Below are positions 46,509-55,214 of a stretch of DNA of 64,000 nucleotides, piece after piece. The notes under the pieces are model-generated. The model was given only the letters and a program-made list of their open reading frames with translations. It did not search any database and had not been told where the DNA came from. The stretch comes from Paenibacillus sp. FSL R7-0337 (lineage in GTDB: Bacteria; Bacillota; Bacilli; Paenibacillales; Paenibacillaceae), in assembly GCF_037969875.1 (NCBI RefSeq), contig NZ_CP150218.1:496001-560000 (forward strand), written 5' to 3'. Position 1 is the first letter of the stretch, and every line of letters starts with the position of its first letter. Made by a program: the position numbers and the translations under genes.

Positions 46509-47477
46509 ATGGCTCAAACGAGTGTAGTACCTGACAATTTGCGAAAGGAATTGAAAGATCCTTACCGGCGTCAAGGGCGTCTGCTGCGGACCTGGAACCA
46601 TAACAAAACGCTATGGCTGCTGTTCCTGCCGTGCCTGCTCTACTATCTGATTTTCCGGTATGCACCGATGTTCGGCCTCGTCATTACGTTTAAGGATTAT
46701 AATCTGTTTAAAGGAATCTGGGCCAGCGACTGGGTGGGGTTCAAGTATTACCTGATGTTTTTTGAGAATCCTGACTTTTGGCCGCTGATGAAGAACACTC
46801 TGCTCCTGGGCCTGTACAAGCTGGTGTTCGGTTTCCCGGCTCCGGTGATCCTGGCGATTCTGCTGAATGAAGTCCGTAAGGCCGCGTTCAAAAAATTCGT
46901 GCAGACCGTCAGCTACCTGCCGCACTTCATCTCCAACGTTATTGTGGCGAGCATGGTTATTATGTTCCTGTCACCGACGGGCGGACTGATTAACAATCTG
47001 CTCGGCACCTTCGGAATCGGACCCATTAACTTCATGAATGAGCCAGGAATGTTCCGGGGGATCTATGTTCTGTCGGAGATCTGGCAGCATATCGGCTGGG
47101 AGACCATCATCTATCTGGCGGCATTGACGGCAATCGATCCGCAGCTCTATGAAGCAGCCGACATGGACGGGGCCAGCCGGATGCGCAAAATATGGCATGT
47201 CACACTGCCCGGCATCTCACCGGCGATTGTCATCACGCTGATTCTGAATATCGGCAAGGTGCTGGAGATTGGCTTCGAGAAGGTGTTCCTCATGCAGAAC
47301 CCGGCGATCTACGATACGGCCGACATCATCAGCACGTATGTGTACCGGGTCGGGATGGAGCAGGGGAACTTCAGCTACGGTGCCTCCATTGACCTGTTCA
47401 TGGGCATCATCAGCCTGATCTTCATCTATAGCGCCAATTACATCAGCCGCCGTGTCAGTGAGACAAGTCTATGGTAG
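46509..47477 (+). CDS. ABC transporter permease, LplB/YteP type
   Basis: A 322-residue membrane permease. Helices begin with TLWLLFLPCLLYYLIFRYAP, and the conserved early APMFGLVITFKDYN is typical of the LplB group. The EAA loop is LYEAADMDGASRMRKIWHVTLPGISPAI. The C-terminal region contains EKVFLMQNPAIYDTADIIST and ends in SRRVSETSLW. ATG at 46509 is chosen, 7 bp after AGAGGGG; ATG at 46503 is too close and the GTG at 46473 lies too far upstream. It is the first gene of an operon with LplC- and LplA-type genes, a large secreted glycosidase, nagB and nagA. Confidence 0.92.
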   Translation: MAQTSVVPDNLRKELKDPYRRQGRLLRTWNHNKTLWLLFLPCLLYYLIFRYAPMFGLVITFKDYNLFKGIWASDWVGFKYYLMFFENPDFWPLMKNTLLLGLYKLVFGFPAPVILAILLNEVRKAAFKKFVQTVSYLPHFISNVIVASMVIMFLSPTGGLINNLLGTFGIGPINFMNEPGMFRGIYVLSEIWQHIGWETIIYLAALTAIDPQLYEAADMDGASRMRKIWHVTLPGISPAIVITLILNIGKVLEIGFEKVFLMQNPAIYDTADIISTYVYRVGMEQGNFSYGASIDLFMGIISLIFIYSANYISRRVSETSLW

Positions 47478-47492
47478 AGGAGGGGTGTGGTG

Positions 47493-48362
47493 ATGAGATC
47501 ACCGAGAATTTCCTGGTTTAATGTGATCAGCACGTTCTTTCTGCTGATGGTTGTGATAATTACGCTCTACCCGTTCCTGCACATGCTTGCGGTGTCTCTG
47601 AGCAGCGATGTCAATGTCATCAAGAACACGGTTTCGTTCTGGCCCAAGGGCTTCAATGTGAAGATGTACGAGCTGGTGCTGGGAGACCCGAAGATCTGGA
47701 CGGCCTACAAAAACACGCTGATCTACACCGTGCTCGGCACGCTGATCTCGCTGGTGGTTACGTCTACCGGAGCCTATGCGCTCTCCCGCCGCGATATGGC
47801 GCTGCGCAGGACCTTCACCATGCTGATCGTCGTCACGATGTTCTTCAGCGGCGGGATGATCCCGACCTTCCTTGTGGTCCGCTCCCTGGATATGGTGGAT
47901 ACCGTGTGGGGCATGGTCCTGCCGGGCGCGGTCAGCACCTGGAATCTGATTCTGATGCGGACCTTCTTCTCCGGCATTCCCAAGGAGCTGGAGGAATCCG
48001 GGCGAATGGACGGATTGAATGATATCGGGATATTCATGCGCATTATCATTCCGCTGTCGAAGGCTTCGTTCGCCACCATTGCCCTGTTTTATGCGGTGGG
48101 AATGTGGAATAACTTCATCTATCCGCTGCTGTATCTGCGCACCCCGGACCTGTTCCCGCTTCAGGTGCTGCTCCGCAATCTGGTGCTGGCAGGAAGCGCA
48201 AGCTCCGGGGATGTGACCGGAATCGGGGGAGACAACCAGGTGGTTGAAGAGTCGCTTAAATATGCAACGATTATGGTCTCTACGCTGCCGATCCTCACGG
48301 TATATCCGTTTGTTCAGAATTATTTTGTCAAAGGCGCCATGATCGGTGCAGTCAAGGGCTGA
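47493..48362 (+). CDS. ABC transporter permease, LplC/YtcP type
   Basis: A 289-residue permease with six helices, starting at VISTFFLLMVVIITLYPFLH. The EAA loop reads LEESGRMDGLNDIGIFMRIIIPLSKASFA, and the C-terminus ends VKGAMIGAVKG. ATG at 47493 follows AGAGGAGGGG by about 7 bp; the GTG codons at 47487 and 47490 are alternatives. It forms the pore with the preceding permease. No dedicated ATPase is encoded in the operon. Confidence 0.92.
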   Translation: MRSPRISWFNVISTFFLLMVVIITLYPFLHMLAVSLSSDVNVIKNTVSFWPKGFNVKMYELVLGDPKIWTAYKNTLIYTVLGTLISLVVTSTGAYALSRRDMALRRTFTMLIVVTMFFSGGMIPTFLVVRSLDMVDTVWGMVLPGAVSTWNLILMRTFFSGIPKELEESGRMDGLNDIGIFMRIIIPLSKASFATIALFYAVGMWNNFIYPLLYLRTPDLFPLQVLLRNLVLAGSASSGDVTGIGGDNQVVEESLKYATIMVSTLPILTVYPFVQNYFVKGAMIGAVKG

Positions 48363-48405
48363 TCCGGCCCTGAACCATAACTACTACTTAAGGGAGAGAT
48401 GAAGA

Positions 48406-49974
48406 ATGAAAAAATGGAAGTCTGTAATGCTGCCCCTCGCGGCAGCGGCAATACTGGTGAGCGGCTGCAGCGGGGGCAATAACAATAATGCCTCACCTGC
48501 TGCCACGGCTGCACCGGGCGGAGAAGCTGGGGCCGCCACTGCGGGAGCGAAGCAGGCACATACCTTCACCGCACTGCTGGACAACAACCCAACCTTTCCG
48601 TATTCCAAGGACTGGCCGGTGTGGGGCTGGATCAAGGACCAGACCGGCGCCACCCTGGAGGTGCAGACCCCATCCGGTAAGCTGGCTGAAGCGCTGAACC
48701 TGGCGGTGGCCTCCAATGCGCTGCCGGATCTGATGTATATGCCCAACCGCAAGGAATCGAACAAGTTCGGCCAGCAGGGGGCACTCGTAGACCTGATGGA
48801 GTACATGGACAAGCTGCCGAATCTGACCGCCTGGATGAAGCAATACCCGGATGAGGCGAAAGCCGCACTCTCCGCTGACGGCAAAATGTACATGTTCCCG
48901 AACCAGGGCTTCGGGGAGACGAACCGGATGATCTGGATGTACCGCCAGGATGTTTTTGACAAGGAAGGGATTAAGGCTCCCGCTACCTATGATGAACTGC
49001 ATACGGCTCTGAAGACGCTCAAGGCGAAATACCCGGACAGTTACCCGCTGTCAGTCCGTTACGGCCAGATCCCGGATGAGATGAATGCGAATATGACGGT
49101 CAACTATGGGACAGGCGAAGGGGCTTACTACGATTTCGATGCAAAAGAATGGCGCTATGGGCCGACTGAGGACAGCTACAAGGAAATGGTCGGCATGTGG
49201 AAGCAGTTCTATGACGAAGGGCTGATTCCGCCGGACTTCCTGTCCTTGCAGACCAAGCAGTGGCAGGATATGGTCTCTACCGGCAAATCTTTTGTAACCG
49301 TGGATTACATCAGCCGGGTGGATTTCTTCAATAATGCGATGCGCAAGGAGAATCCGGAATTCAATATGCAGTTCATGGCTCCTCCCGCAGGGCTTGAAGG
49401 CGGCAAGCAGCTGAACCCTTACTTCCATTACATGGAGGGCGGCCTGACGGTAGCTTCAACCTCCAAGAATATCGAAGATATCATGAGTTATATGGACTTT
49501 TTCTATTCGGAAGAAGGCCGGACGCTCAGCAGCTGGGGTGTGGAAGGCGAGACGTATGTGAAGGAAGGCGAGACGATCAAGTTCAAGCCGGAATTCACCG
49601 ATGTGATTGAAATGCGGAAGCAGACGGGACTTCAGACCAGCGGAACGTATACGTGGATTGACTTCAATGCCCATCTGTCCCTGTTCTCGGCTGACCTGAA
49701 GCATGCTTATGAAGAGGCTGTCAAGTATGATCCGGCCAACATGCAGCCGCGTCCGGCTTTCACCGAGAAGGAGAATGAAGTCATCTCGATCACCGGACAG
49801 GCGATCAAGAAGCACCGCGATGAGAGCTTCGCCAAGTTCGTGACCGGCTCCCGCAAGCTGGCGGACTGGGATAAATATGTTGAGGAGATCAATAATCTGG
49901 GCGTCGACAAGCTGCTCTCGACTTACAAGGAGGCGTATGACCGCGTTCAGAATATTCAATTAAGCAGCAAGTAA
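48406..49974 (+). CDS. Extracellular solute-binding lipoprotein, LplA type
   Basis: A 522-residue binding protein. The signal MKKWKSVMLPLAAAAILVSG is followed by the lipobox cysteine and a low-complexity Gly/Asn/Ala stretch to about residue 48. The binding domain includes LDNNPTFPYSKDWPVWGWIK, NALPDLMYMPNRKESNKFGQ and the long C-terminal helical part. Proteins of this length serve oligosaccharide importers regulated by membrane AraC proteins. GH18, nagB and nagA genes follow in the same operon, so a GlcNAc-containing oligosaccharide is the probable ligand (inference). Confidence 0.9.
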   Translation: MKKWKSVMLPLAAAAILVSGCSGGNNNNASPAATAAPGGEAGAATAGAKQAHTFTALLDNNPTFPYSKDWPVWGWIKDQTGATLEVQTPSGKLAEALNLAVASNALPDLMYMPNRKESNKFGQQGALVDLMEYMDKLPNLTAWMKQYPDEAKAALSADGKMYMFPNQGFGETNRMIWMYRQDVFDKEGIKAPATYDELHTALKTLKAKYPDSYPLSVRYGQIPDEMNANMTVNYGTGEGAYYDFDAKEWRYGPTEDSYKEMVGMWKQFYDEGLIPPDFLSLQTKQWQDMVSTGKSFVTVDYISRVDFFNNAMRKENPEFNMQFMAPPAGLEGGKQLNPYFHYMEGGLTVASTSKNIEDIMSYMDFFYSEEGRTLSSWGVEGETYVKEGETIKFKPEFTDVIEMRKQTGLQTSGTYTWIDFNAHLSLFSADLKHAYEEAVKYDPANMQPRPAFTEKENEVISITGQAIKKHRDESFAKFVTGSRKLADWDKYVEEINNLGVDKLLSTYKEAYDRVQNIQLSSK

Positions 49975-50049
49975 TTGCAGGGCAGAACCGCTGAAGCACA
50001 GGCAAGGCATTCAGGGTATTCGCTTGACCATTATAAGGAGGCGCCGCTT

Positions 50050-53000
50050 ATGAAGCAATGGCTGCAGGGCTCTGGTAACCGGTTTGGATGGATTCTATCG
50101 GTGTTAGGTCTGATTGTTGTACTCTCAGCAGTGGCGGTCCCGGGCACAGCCCGGGCCGCAGGCACCATTACACTGGATGAACCGCCCGGGGGATATGTCT
50201 CCTCCGGCGGGCCGGTGGAGGTCAGCGGCACCTATACCGGACTGTATGATGTCCGGCTGTATGTGAACGGGACGGCACAGTTCGAGGCGCTGCTGGATGA
50301 CCCGGACGGGGATGACAGCGGCAGCTGGTCTTATACGCTCGACACCTCCCGGTATAACGGTGAGGTGGAGCTGGTGGCCCGCGGGCTGGATACCACCACC
50401 CGCTACGGGGTGTGGAGTCCGTCCGTCACCCTTGAAGTGAACAACCCAGCAGGCGCTGCACCAGTGGTGACGATTACGGGTCCGGATGAAGGGATCGCTG
50501 TGACCGGACAGGTGGCGGTCACCGTTCAGGCAGAATCGGCTACGCCGGTCTCCGCCGTGCAGGTCCGGGTGAACCGGGGCCCTTGGCAACAGGCTGCGTA
50601 TAACGGCACGGAATATGTATATGCCTGGAATACGGCGGGCATCGGCGACCGCACGGTCAGCCTGGAGGCCCGGGCCACGAATGCGCCGGGACGTTACGGC
50701 TACAGTCCGACCGTCTATGCGCAGGTCGGTGCCGGTACCCATGATCCGGCAATTCCCCTGCCGGATCAGGACCGGGCGATGTGGATCTGGGAGCCGGAGA
50801 GCTATAAGCTACTGCTGAATCCAGGCTCGCGCGAAGTACTGGAGTCCTTCGTTACGGATACCACTACCTTCGGTTCAGAGCCGGTCACGACCCTGTATCT
50901 GGCCGTGGGCAACTACGCCGGCTACCGGGCGCTGGAGGAGCAGGAGGATGAGCTGCGATCCTTCATGCGCTGGGCGCATGAGCGGAACTTAAGCGTCCAT
51001 GCCCTGGTGGCGGGCGGAACCTCCCCGGCTTATATGGGCGCATACGAGCGCTATCATAGTCATGCCATCCGTGAGATCGAGCAGATTATCAACTACAATC
51101 TTGCAGCGGCCGAAGATGAGAAGTTCGATGGAATCAACGTGGACATCGAGCCGTATATATCCCCGGACTTCAAAGATCCAAGCAAATTCCTGCAAAAGGA
51201 GTACCTGGATGGCCTGCGCAAAATGATTGACCGCCGCGATACAGCCGGGATACAGCTTCCGTTCGGCCCGGCTATTCCAAAATGGTATGATTCCTCCGAG
51301 CAAGGGGCGAATATCCAGTGGAACGGCACAACGAAATGGCTGTCCGAGCATGTTCAGGATATCTCCGATTATATCTCAATCATGGATTACCGGGATTCCG
51401 CAGACGGAACGGCTGGGATCATTGCCGGGGCTACCGGTGAGCTGGCCTATGCCGAGGCCATCGGCAAGCCGAATTCTGTAGTCATCGGAGTGGAGACGCT
51501 GGATATCGCAAACAGCGGCGACCCGGAGACGATTACCTTCCAGGAGGAAGGCCGCACCCATATGGAAGCCGAGCTGGATAAGGTCAATGCAGCTTCCGGG
51601 CTAAGCAGCTCCTTCGGCGGAATTGCTGTCCATCACTATGATTCCTACCGGGCATTGCCTTCGTATTGGGGACCGGGCGGCGTATTCTGGACAGCGCCGG
51701 AAGACCATGAAGCCCCATCTGCACCTGCGGGTACTCCAACCGCTGTTGCCAGTGACTATCAGAGCATCCGGCTGAATTACGGAATGGCGACTGACAACTT
51801 AGAGGTAGATCGCTACATCATCTACCGCAGCATGGTCTCCGGCTTCACGCCAACCTCTGCGGATATCGCCGGACTTGCCCGGGGCCTGAATTATCAGGAC
51901 AAGGGACTGCTCCCGGACACCACCTACTATTACCGGGTGGCTGCCCGCGATCTGGCGGGCAATATCGGCCTGTTATCTGGTGAAGTGTCTGCTGTCACCG
52001 GCAGTACGGCGCTTAAGCCGATGATTGTGACGGATATGCAGCTCTCCTACACTGGAGCCGCTGCGGCAGCTTCGATGAAGGTGCGTGACTATGCGACAGG
52101 GGAAGTGCTTACAGGAGCTGCAATAGAAGGCCGCTTCACGTATTCGGCGGGCCGTTATGCAGCGGCAGTTACGGGCGCGGATGGACGGGCAGCCTTCACC
52201 TCGGAGGCGATTCCGACCGGCCGTCAAGCCGGGCTCGAGCCGAGAAGAGTTCAGGCTCCCGGTTATTACTACGCCAGCGCCCATGACCTGCCTCACACCA
52301 CGGCGCTGCTGCCGCATGGCGGGCTTAGCGGATTAACGCTGTCGGCTGGCAACTGGGACAAGCCTTTTGCCGCCAGTGACAAGGCTTATACCGTGACTGT
52401 GGGCAGCAATGTAACTTCGCTACAGGTCACCCCGGTTACCTCCAAAGCATCGGATACGGTACGGATTAACGGAATGCCAGCGGCTTCGGGAACAGCCGCA
52501 TCCATTACGATTGGATCACAACCTGCTGATGTGCCTATCCTGGTACATCACGAGGATGGAACTGCCGATCTGTATCTGCTGCATATCGAGAGAAGCGCTC
52601 CGGCAGATCCGGTGATCCCGGTGGAAATGGATGCTTATGTTCATGAACACCAGCCCTCCGTCAATTTCGGGCAGGCCCCGGTTCTGGAGGTCGCCGATCT
52701 TCCGAATGCCCAGGGCGGAGGGGACCGCATCGCCTTCATGAAGGCTGAGCTGAATCTCTCCGGGACGGCGGTGCAGACCGTAACTATGAACGTGTATGTC
52801 ACTGCTGCTCCTGATGCCCCGGTGACACTTGCACTGAAAGGATACACCGGAGCGCAATGGACCGAGAGCGGCATCACCTGGAATAACCGGCCTGTCAGCG
52901 GCGGAACGAACCTCGGAACGGTCCGTGTCACCGGGGCCGGGTGGTACAGTGCGGATGTGACATCTTATGTTGTTGCGGCAGCGGCGGCTGGACTTACGCC

Positions 53001-53106
53001 GACCTTTCAGTGGAGCGACCCCAACACTTCCGGCATCGTTGTATCGCTGGCCAGTTCAGAAAATTCGGATAACAAGCCATATTTATTAGTCAACAGCGAG
53101 TTGTAG
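50050..53106 (+). CDS. Large secreted GH18-like glycosidase with Ig-like, FN3, cadherin-like and DNRLRE domains
   Basis: A 1018-residue exported protein. The signal peptide is at about 1-36 (WILSVLGLIVVLSAVAV, ending ARA). Two Ig-like bacterial domains follow (about 40-225). A TIM-barrel-like domain at about 235-545 carries FDGINVDIEPY near residue 360, which fits the GH18 active-site pattern with the final Glu as acid/base. A fibronectin III domain is at about 555-650, a cadherin-like beta-sandwich at about 755-850 (LSGLTLSAGNWDKPF), and a DNRLRE/CBM96-like domain at about 855-1018 (YVHEHQPSVNFGQAPVLEV). ATG at 50050 follows AAGGAGG; the longer frame lacks support. It probably attacks a GlcNAc polymer or glycoprotein outside the cell, producing substrate for the adjacent importer and NagA/NagB. 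Confidence 0.8.
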   Translation: MKQWLQGSGNRFGWILSVLGLIVVLSAVAVPGTARAAGTITLDEPPGGYVSSGGPVEVSGTYTGLYDVRLYVNGTAQFEALLDDPDGDDSGSWSYTLDTSRYNGEVELVARGLDTTTRYGVWSPSVTLEVNNPAGAAPVVTITGPDEGIAVTGQVAVTVQAESATPVSAVQVRVNRGPWQQAAYNGTEYVYAWNTAGIGDRTVSLEARATNAPGRYGYSPTVYAQVGAGTHDPAIPLPDQDRAMWIWEPESYKLLLNPGSREVLESFVTDTTTFGSEPVTTLYLAVGNYAGYRALEEQEDELRSFMRWAHERNLSVHALVAGGTSPAYMGAYERYHSHAIREIEQIINYNLAAAEDEKFDGINVDIEPYISPDFKDPSKFLQKEYLDGLRKMIDRRDTAGIQLPFGPAIPKWYDSSEQGANIQWNGTTKWLSEHVQDISDYISIMDYRDSADGTAGIIAGATGELAYAEAIGKPNSVVIGVETLDIANSGDPETITFQEEGRTHMEAELDKVNAASGLSSSFGGIAVHHYDSYRALPSYWGPGGVFWTAPEDHEAPSAPAGTPTAVASDYQSIRLNYGMATDNLEVDRYIIYRSMVSGFTPTSADIAGLARGLNYQDKGLLPDTTYYYRVAARDLAGNIGLLSGEVSAVTGSTALKPMIVTDMQLSYTGAAAAASMKVRDYATGEVLTGAAIEGRFTYSAGRYAAAVTGADGRAAFTSEAIPTGRQAGLEPRRVQAPGYYYASAHDLPHTTALLPHGGLSGLTLSAGNWDKPFAASDKAYTVTVGSNVTSLQVTPVTSKASDTVRINGMPAASGTAASITIGSQPADVPILVHHEDGTADLYLLHIERSAPADPVIPVEMDAYVHEHQPSVNFGQAPVLEVADLPNAQGGGDRIAFMKAELNLSGTAVQTVTMNVYVTAAPDAPVTLALKGYTGAQWTESGITWNNRPVSGGTNLGTVRVTGAGWYSADVTSYVVAAAAAGLTPTFQWSDPNTSGIVVSLASSENSDNKPYLLVNSEL

Positions 53107-53113
53107 TAAAGAG

Positions 53114-53132
53114 GGGGCGGTTATTCCGCCCC
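53114..53132 (+). other. Intercistronic GC hairpin
   Basis: GGGGCGG (53114-53120) pairs with CCGCCCC (53126-53132) around TTATT, directly before the nagB ribosome site AAGGAGGAGG. There is no T run, so mRNA stabilisation or processing is more likely than termination. Confidence 0.6.
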
Positions 53133-53152
53133 TATAAGGAGGAGGGCTCAGC

Positions 53153-53929
53153 ATGGATGAGAGGTTGATTCCGGTAGAGGAGCATCTAGTAGAACGTATG
53201 CACGTTCTCGTCTATAACGAGCGCAGCCAGATGGGAGCAGCGGCGGCAGAAGCGGCCGGGCAGAGAATCAGAGACTTGCAGGGGAAGTCCCAGGGTCCGG
53301 TCCGCATCGTATTTGCAGCAGCTCCGTCACAGAATGAGCTATATGAGGGACTGGTGCGGGAGCAGGGGATAGACTGGTCCCGGGTGCATGCTTTTCATAT
53401 GGATGAATATATCGGGCTGCCGGCAGTCGCTCCCCAGCGCTTCGGAAACTACTTGCAGGAAAGGTTGTTCAGCAGAGTCAATCCCGGACGGATTGAGCTA
53501 CTGGGCCGGACGGGCAATATTGAAGAGGAGTGCCGGAGATACGTGGCGCTGCTGAATGAAGCTCCTATTGATATCGTCTGCCTCGGCATCGGGGAGAACG
53601 GGCATATTGCGTTTAATGATCCGCCTGTAGCCGATTTTGCCGATCCGCTTCTTGTTAAATCGGTCGAATTAGACGAAGCCTGCCGGACACAGCAGGTGAA
53701 CGACGGTTGCTTCGCCAGCCTGGACGATGTACCTGTCCAAGCGCTTACACTTACCGTACCCGCCTTGATGGCAGGTCACTATCTGTTCGCCATTGTTCCC
53801 GGCTTGGCTAAGCGGGCCGCGCTTCAGGCTGCGCTTCATGGTCCGATAAGTACCGCGTGTCCGGCGAGCGTACTGCGGACACATCCCGCCATTACGCTGT
53901 TCACGGACCGGGATGCCTTCAGCTCATGA
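53153..53929 (+). CDS. nagB: Glucosamine-6-phosphate deaminase
   Basis: A 258-residue cytoplasmic isomerase-deaminase converting glucosamine-6-phosphate to fructose-6-phosphate and ammonia. Family landmarks are FAAAPSQNELYEGLVREQGI, VHAFHMDEYIGL (catalytic Asp), IVCLGIGENGHIAFNDPP with the catalytic His, and LTLTVPALMAGHYLFAIVPG. AAGGAGGAGG lies about 7 bp before the ATG. Its end overlaps nagA by 4 bp. Together with nagA it completes GlcNAc-6-P catabolism and links the ManNAc branch at the left end of the window to glycolysis. Confidence 0.93.
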   Translation: MDERLIPVEEHLVERMHVLVYNERSQMGAAAAEAAGQRIRDLQGKSQGPVRIVFAAAPSQNELYEGLVREQGIDWSRVHAFHMDEYIGLPAVAPQRFGNYLQERLFSRVNPGRIELLGRTGNIEEECRRYVALLNEAPIDIVCLGIGENGHIAFNDPPVADFADPLLVKSVELDEACRTQQVNDGCFASLDDVPVQALTLTVPALMAGHYLFAIVPGLAKRAALQAALHGPISTACPASVLRTHPAITLFTDRDAFSS

Positions 53930-55092
53930 ACGGTGTGATCTCGGGAAGACATTACAGAACCGGACTGCCGATTGAGGTCCACGTTAACGGTGGAGTCATT
54001 GAAGCGGTTCATACGCTGGCCGAGAACCCGCATATGGCAGATTGGCCCTGGCTTGCGCCGGGGCTGGTCGATTTGCAGGTGAACGGCGGCTGGGGCCTGG
54101 ACTTCAATACGCTGCCGCTTGTACCGGAGACTGTAGCCGGACTCTCACGCCGCCTGCTGGCCCGGGGAGTCACCTCGTATTGCCCGACCCTGATAACCAA
54201 TGGGCCGGACCAGCTTACCCAGGCGGCATCCGCGATTGCTGAGGCCGTGCAGACACAGCCGGATATCGCCGGGCAGATCGCAGGCATCCATCTGGAGGGG
54301 CCTTTCTTGTCGCCGGAGGATGGTCCGCGCGGGGCGCATCCCCTGGAGCATATCTGCCCGCCTGACTGGGAGTCACTCTGCCGTTGGCAGGAAGCGGCGG
54401 AGGGACTGATCCGGATCATTACTGTGTCGCCCGAATGGCCGGGAGCCGCAGCCTTCATCTCCCGGTGTAGCGCCTCCGGCATCCGGGTCTCCATCGGACA
54501 CACGGCCGCCTCGCCGGATCAGATCCGGCAAGCAGTGGCCGCAGGCGCGGTGATGTCCACTCATCTGGGCAACGGCACACACCTTACACTCCCGCGCCAT
54601 CCTCACTATCTGTGGGAGCAGCTGGCTGCCGATGAGCTGTATGGCTGCATGATTGCCGACGGCTGCCATCTGCCGGATGCCCTGCTGAAGGTGATTCTGC
54701 GGGTGAAGCAGAAGAGAGCGATTCTGGTCAGCGATGCCGTCTCGCTGAGCGGCATGGCACCGGGGGCCTACCGGCTGCATATCGGCGGCGACGTGGTACT
54801 GACGCCGGAAGGGCGGCTGCATCTGGCCGGCCATCCACGGCTGCTGGCCGGATCGGCGATGATGCTGGCGGACCAGGTGGCCTACCTGGCCCGGGCCGGG
54901 CTGGTGCCGCTTGCAGACGCCATCGATTGCGCCTCGGTTCACCCGGCCGAACTGCTGGAACTTCCGCAGGCTGCCGGACTTACCGCAGGTAGGCCAGCGG
55001 ATCTGATCGGCTTCCGCAAGAACGGCGGCGGAGACCTGGAGATCCAGGCGGTATGGAAGAACGGCCGGCTTGCAGCGGCCGGTAAGGGTTAA
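53926..55092 (+). CDS. nagA: N-acetylglucosamine-6-phosphate deacetylase
   Basis: A 388-residue amidohydrolase. PGLVDLQVNGGWGLDFNT, the metal-binding glutamate in IHLEGPFLSPEDGPRGAH, the first metal histidine in SIGHTAASPDQI, the second in MSTHLGNGTH and the catalytic aspartate in ILVSDAVSLSGMAPG follow the NagA order. The usual THLFNAM reads THLGNGTHLT here, a noticeable variation in the substrate loop. ATG at 53926 overlaps the nagB stop as ATGA and lines up with the usual N-terminus; the open frame runs 69 bp further upstream. It ends the importer-GH18-nagBA operon. Confidence 0.9.
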   Translation: MNGVISGRHYRTGLPIEVHVNGGVIEAVHTLAENPHMADWPWLAPGLVDLQVNGGWGLDFNTLPLVPETVAGLSRRLLARGVTSYCPTLITNGPDQLTQAASAIAEAVQTQPDIAGQIAGIHLEGPFLSPEDGPRGAHPLEHICPPDWESLCRWQEAAEGLIRIITVSPEWPGAAAFISRCSASGIRVSIGHTAASPDQIRQAVAAGAVMSTHLGNGTHLTLPRHPHYLWEQLAADELYGCMIADGCHLPDALLKVILRVKQKRAILVSDAVSLSGMAPGAYRLHIGGDVVLTPEGRLHLAGHPRLLAGSAMMLADQVAYLARAGLVPLADAIDCASVHPAELLELPQAAGLTAGRPADLIGFRKNGGGDLEIQAVWKNGRLAAAGKG

Positions 55093-55109
55093 GCGACGCA
55101 TACGCCAAA

Positions 55110-55131
55110 TGTAATCGAAAAATCGATTACA
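55110..55131. repeat. 22-bp interrupted palindrome, copy 5 (perfect 9-bp arms)
   Basis: TGTAATCGA (55110-55118) and TCGATTACA (55123-55131) are exact reverse complements around AAAA. It differs from the copy at 5445 at a single central position. It lies 84 bp upstream of the GH20 gene start. Confidence 0.78.
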
Positions 55132-55214
55132 GTCGGACCGGGGTGGCGCGGTAGCTTCGCCTTATTGATCCGATCCATAAAATTAACCAGACGAGGTACT
55201 AGGAGGAGAGAGCG

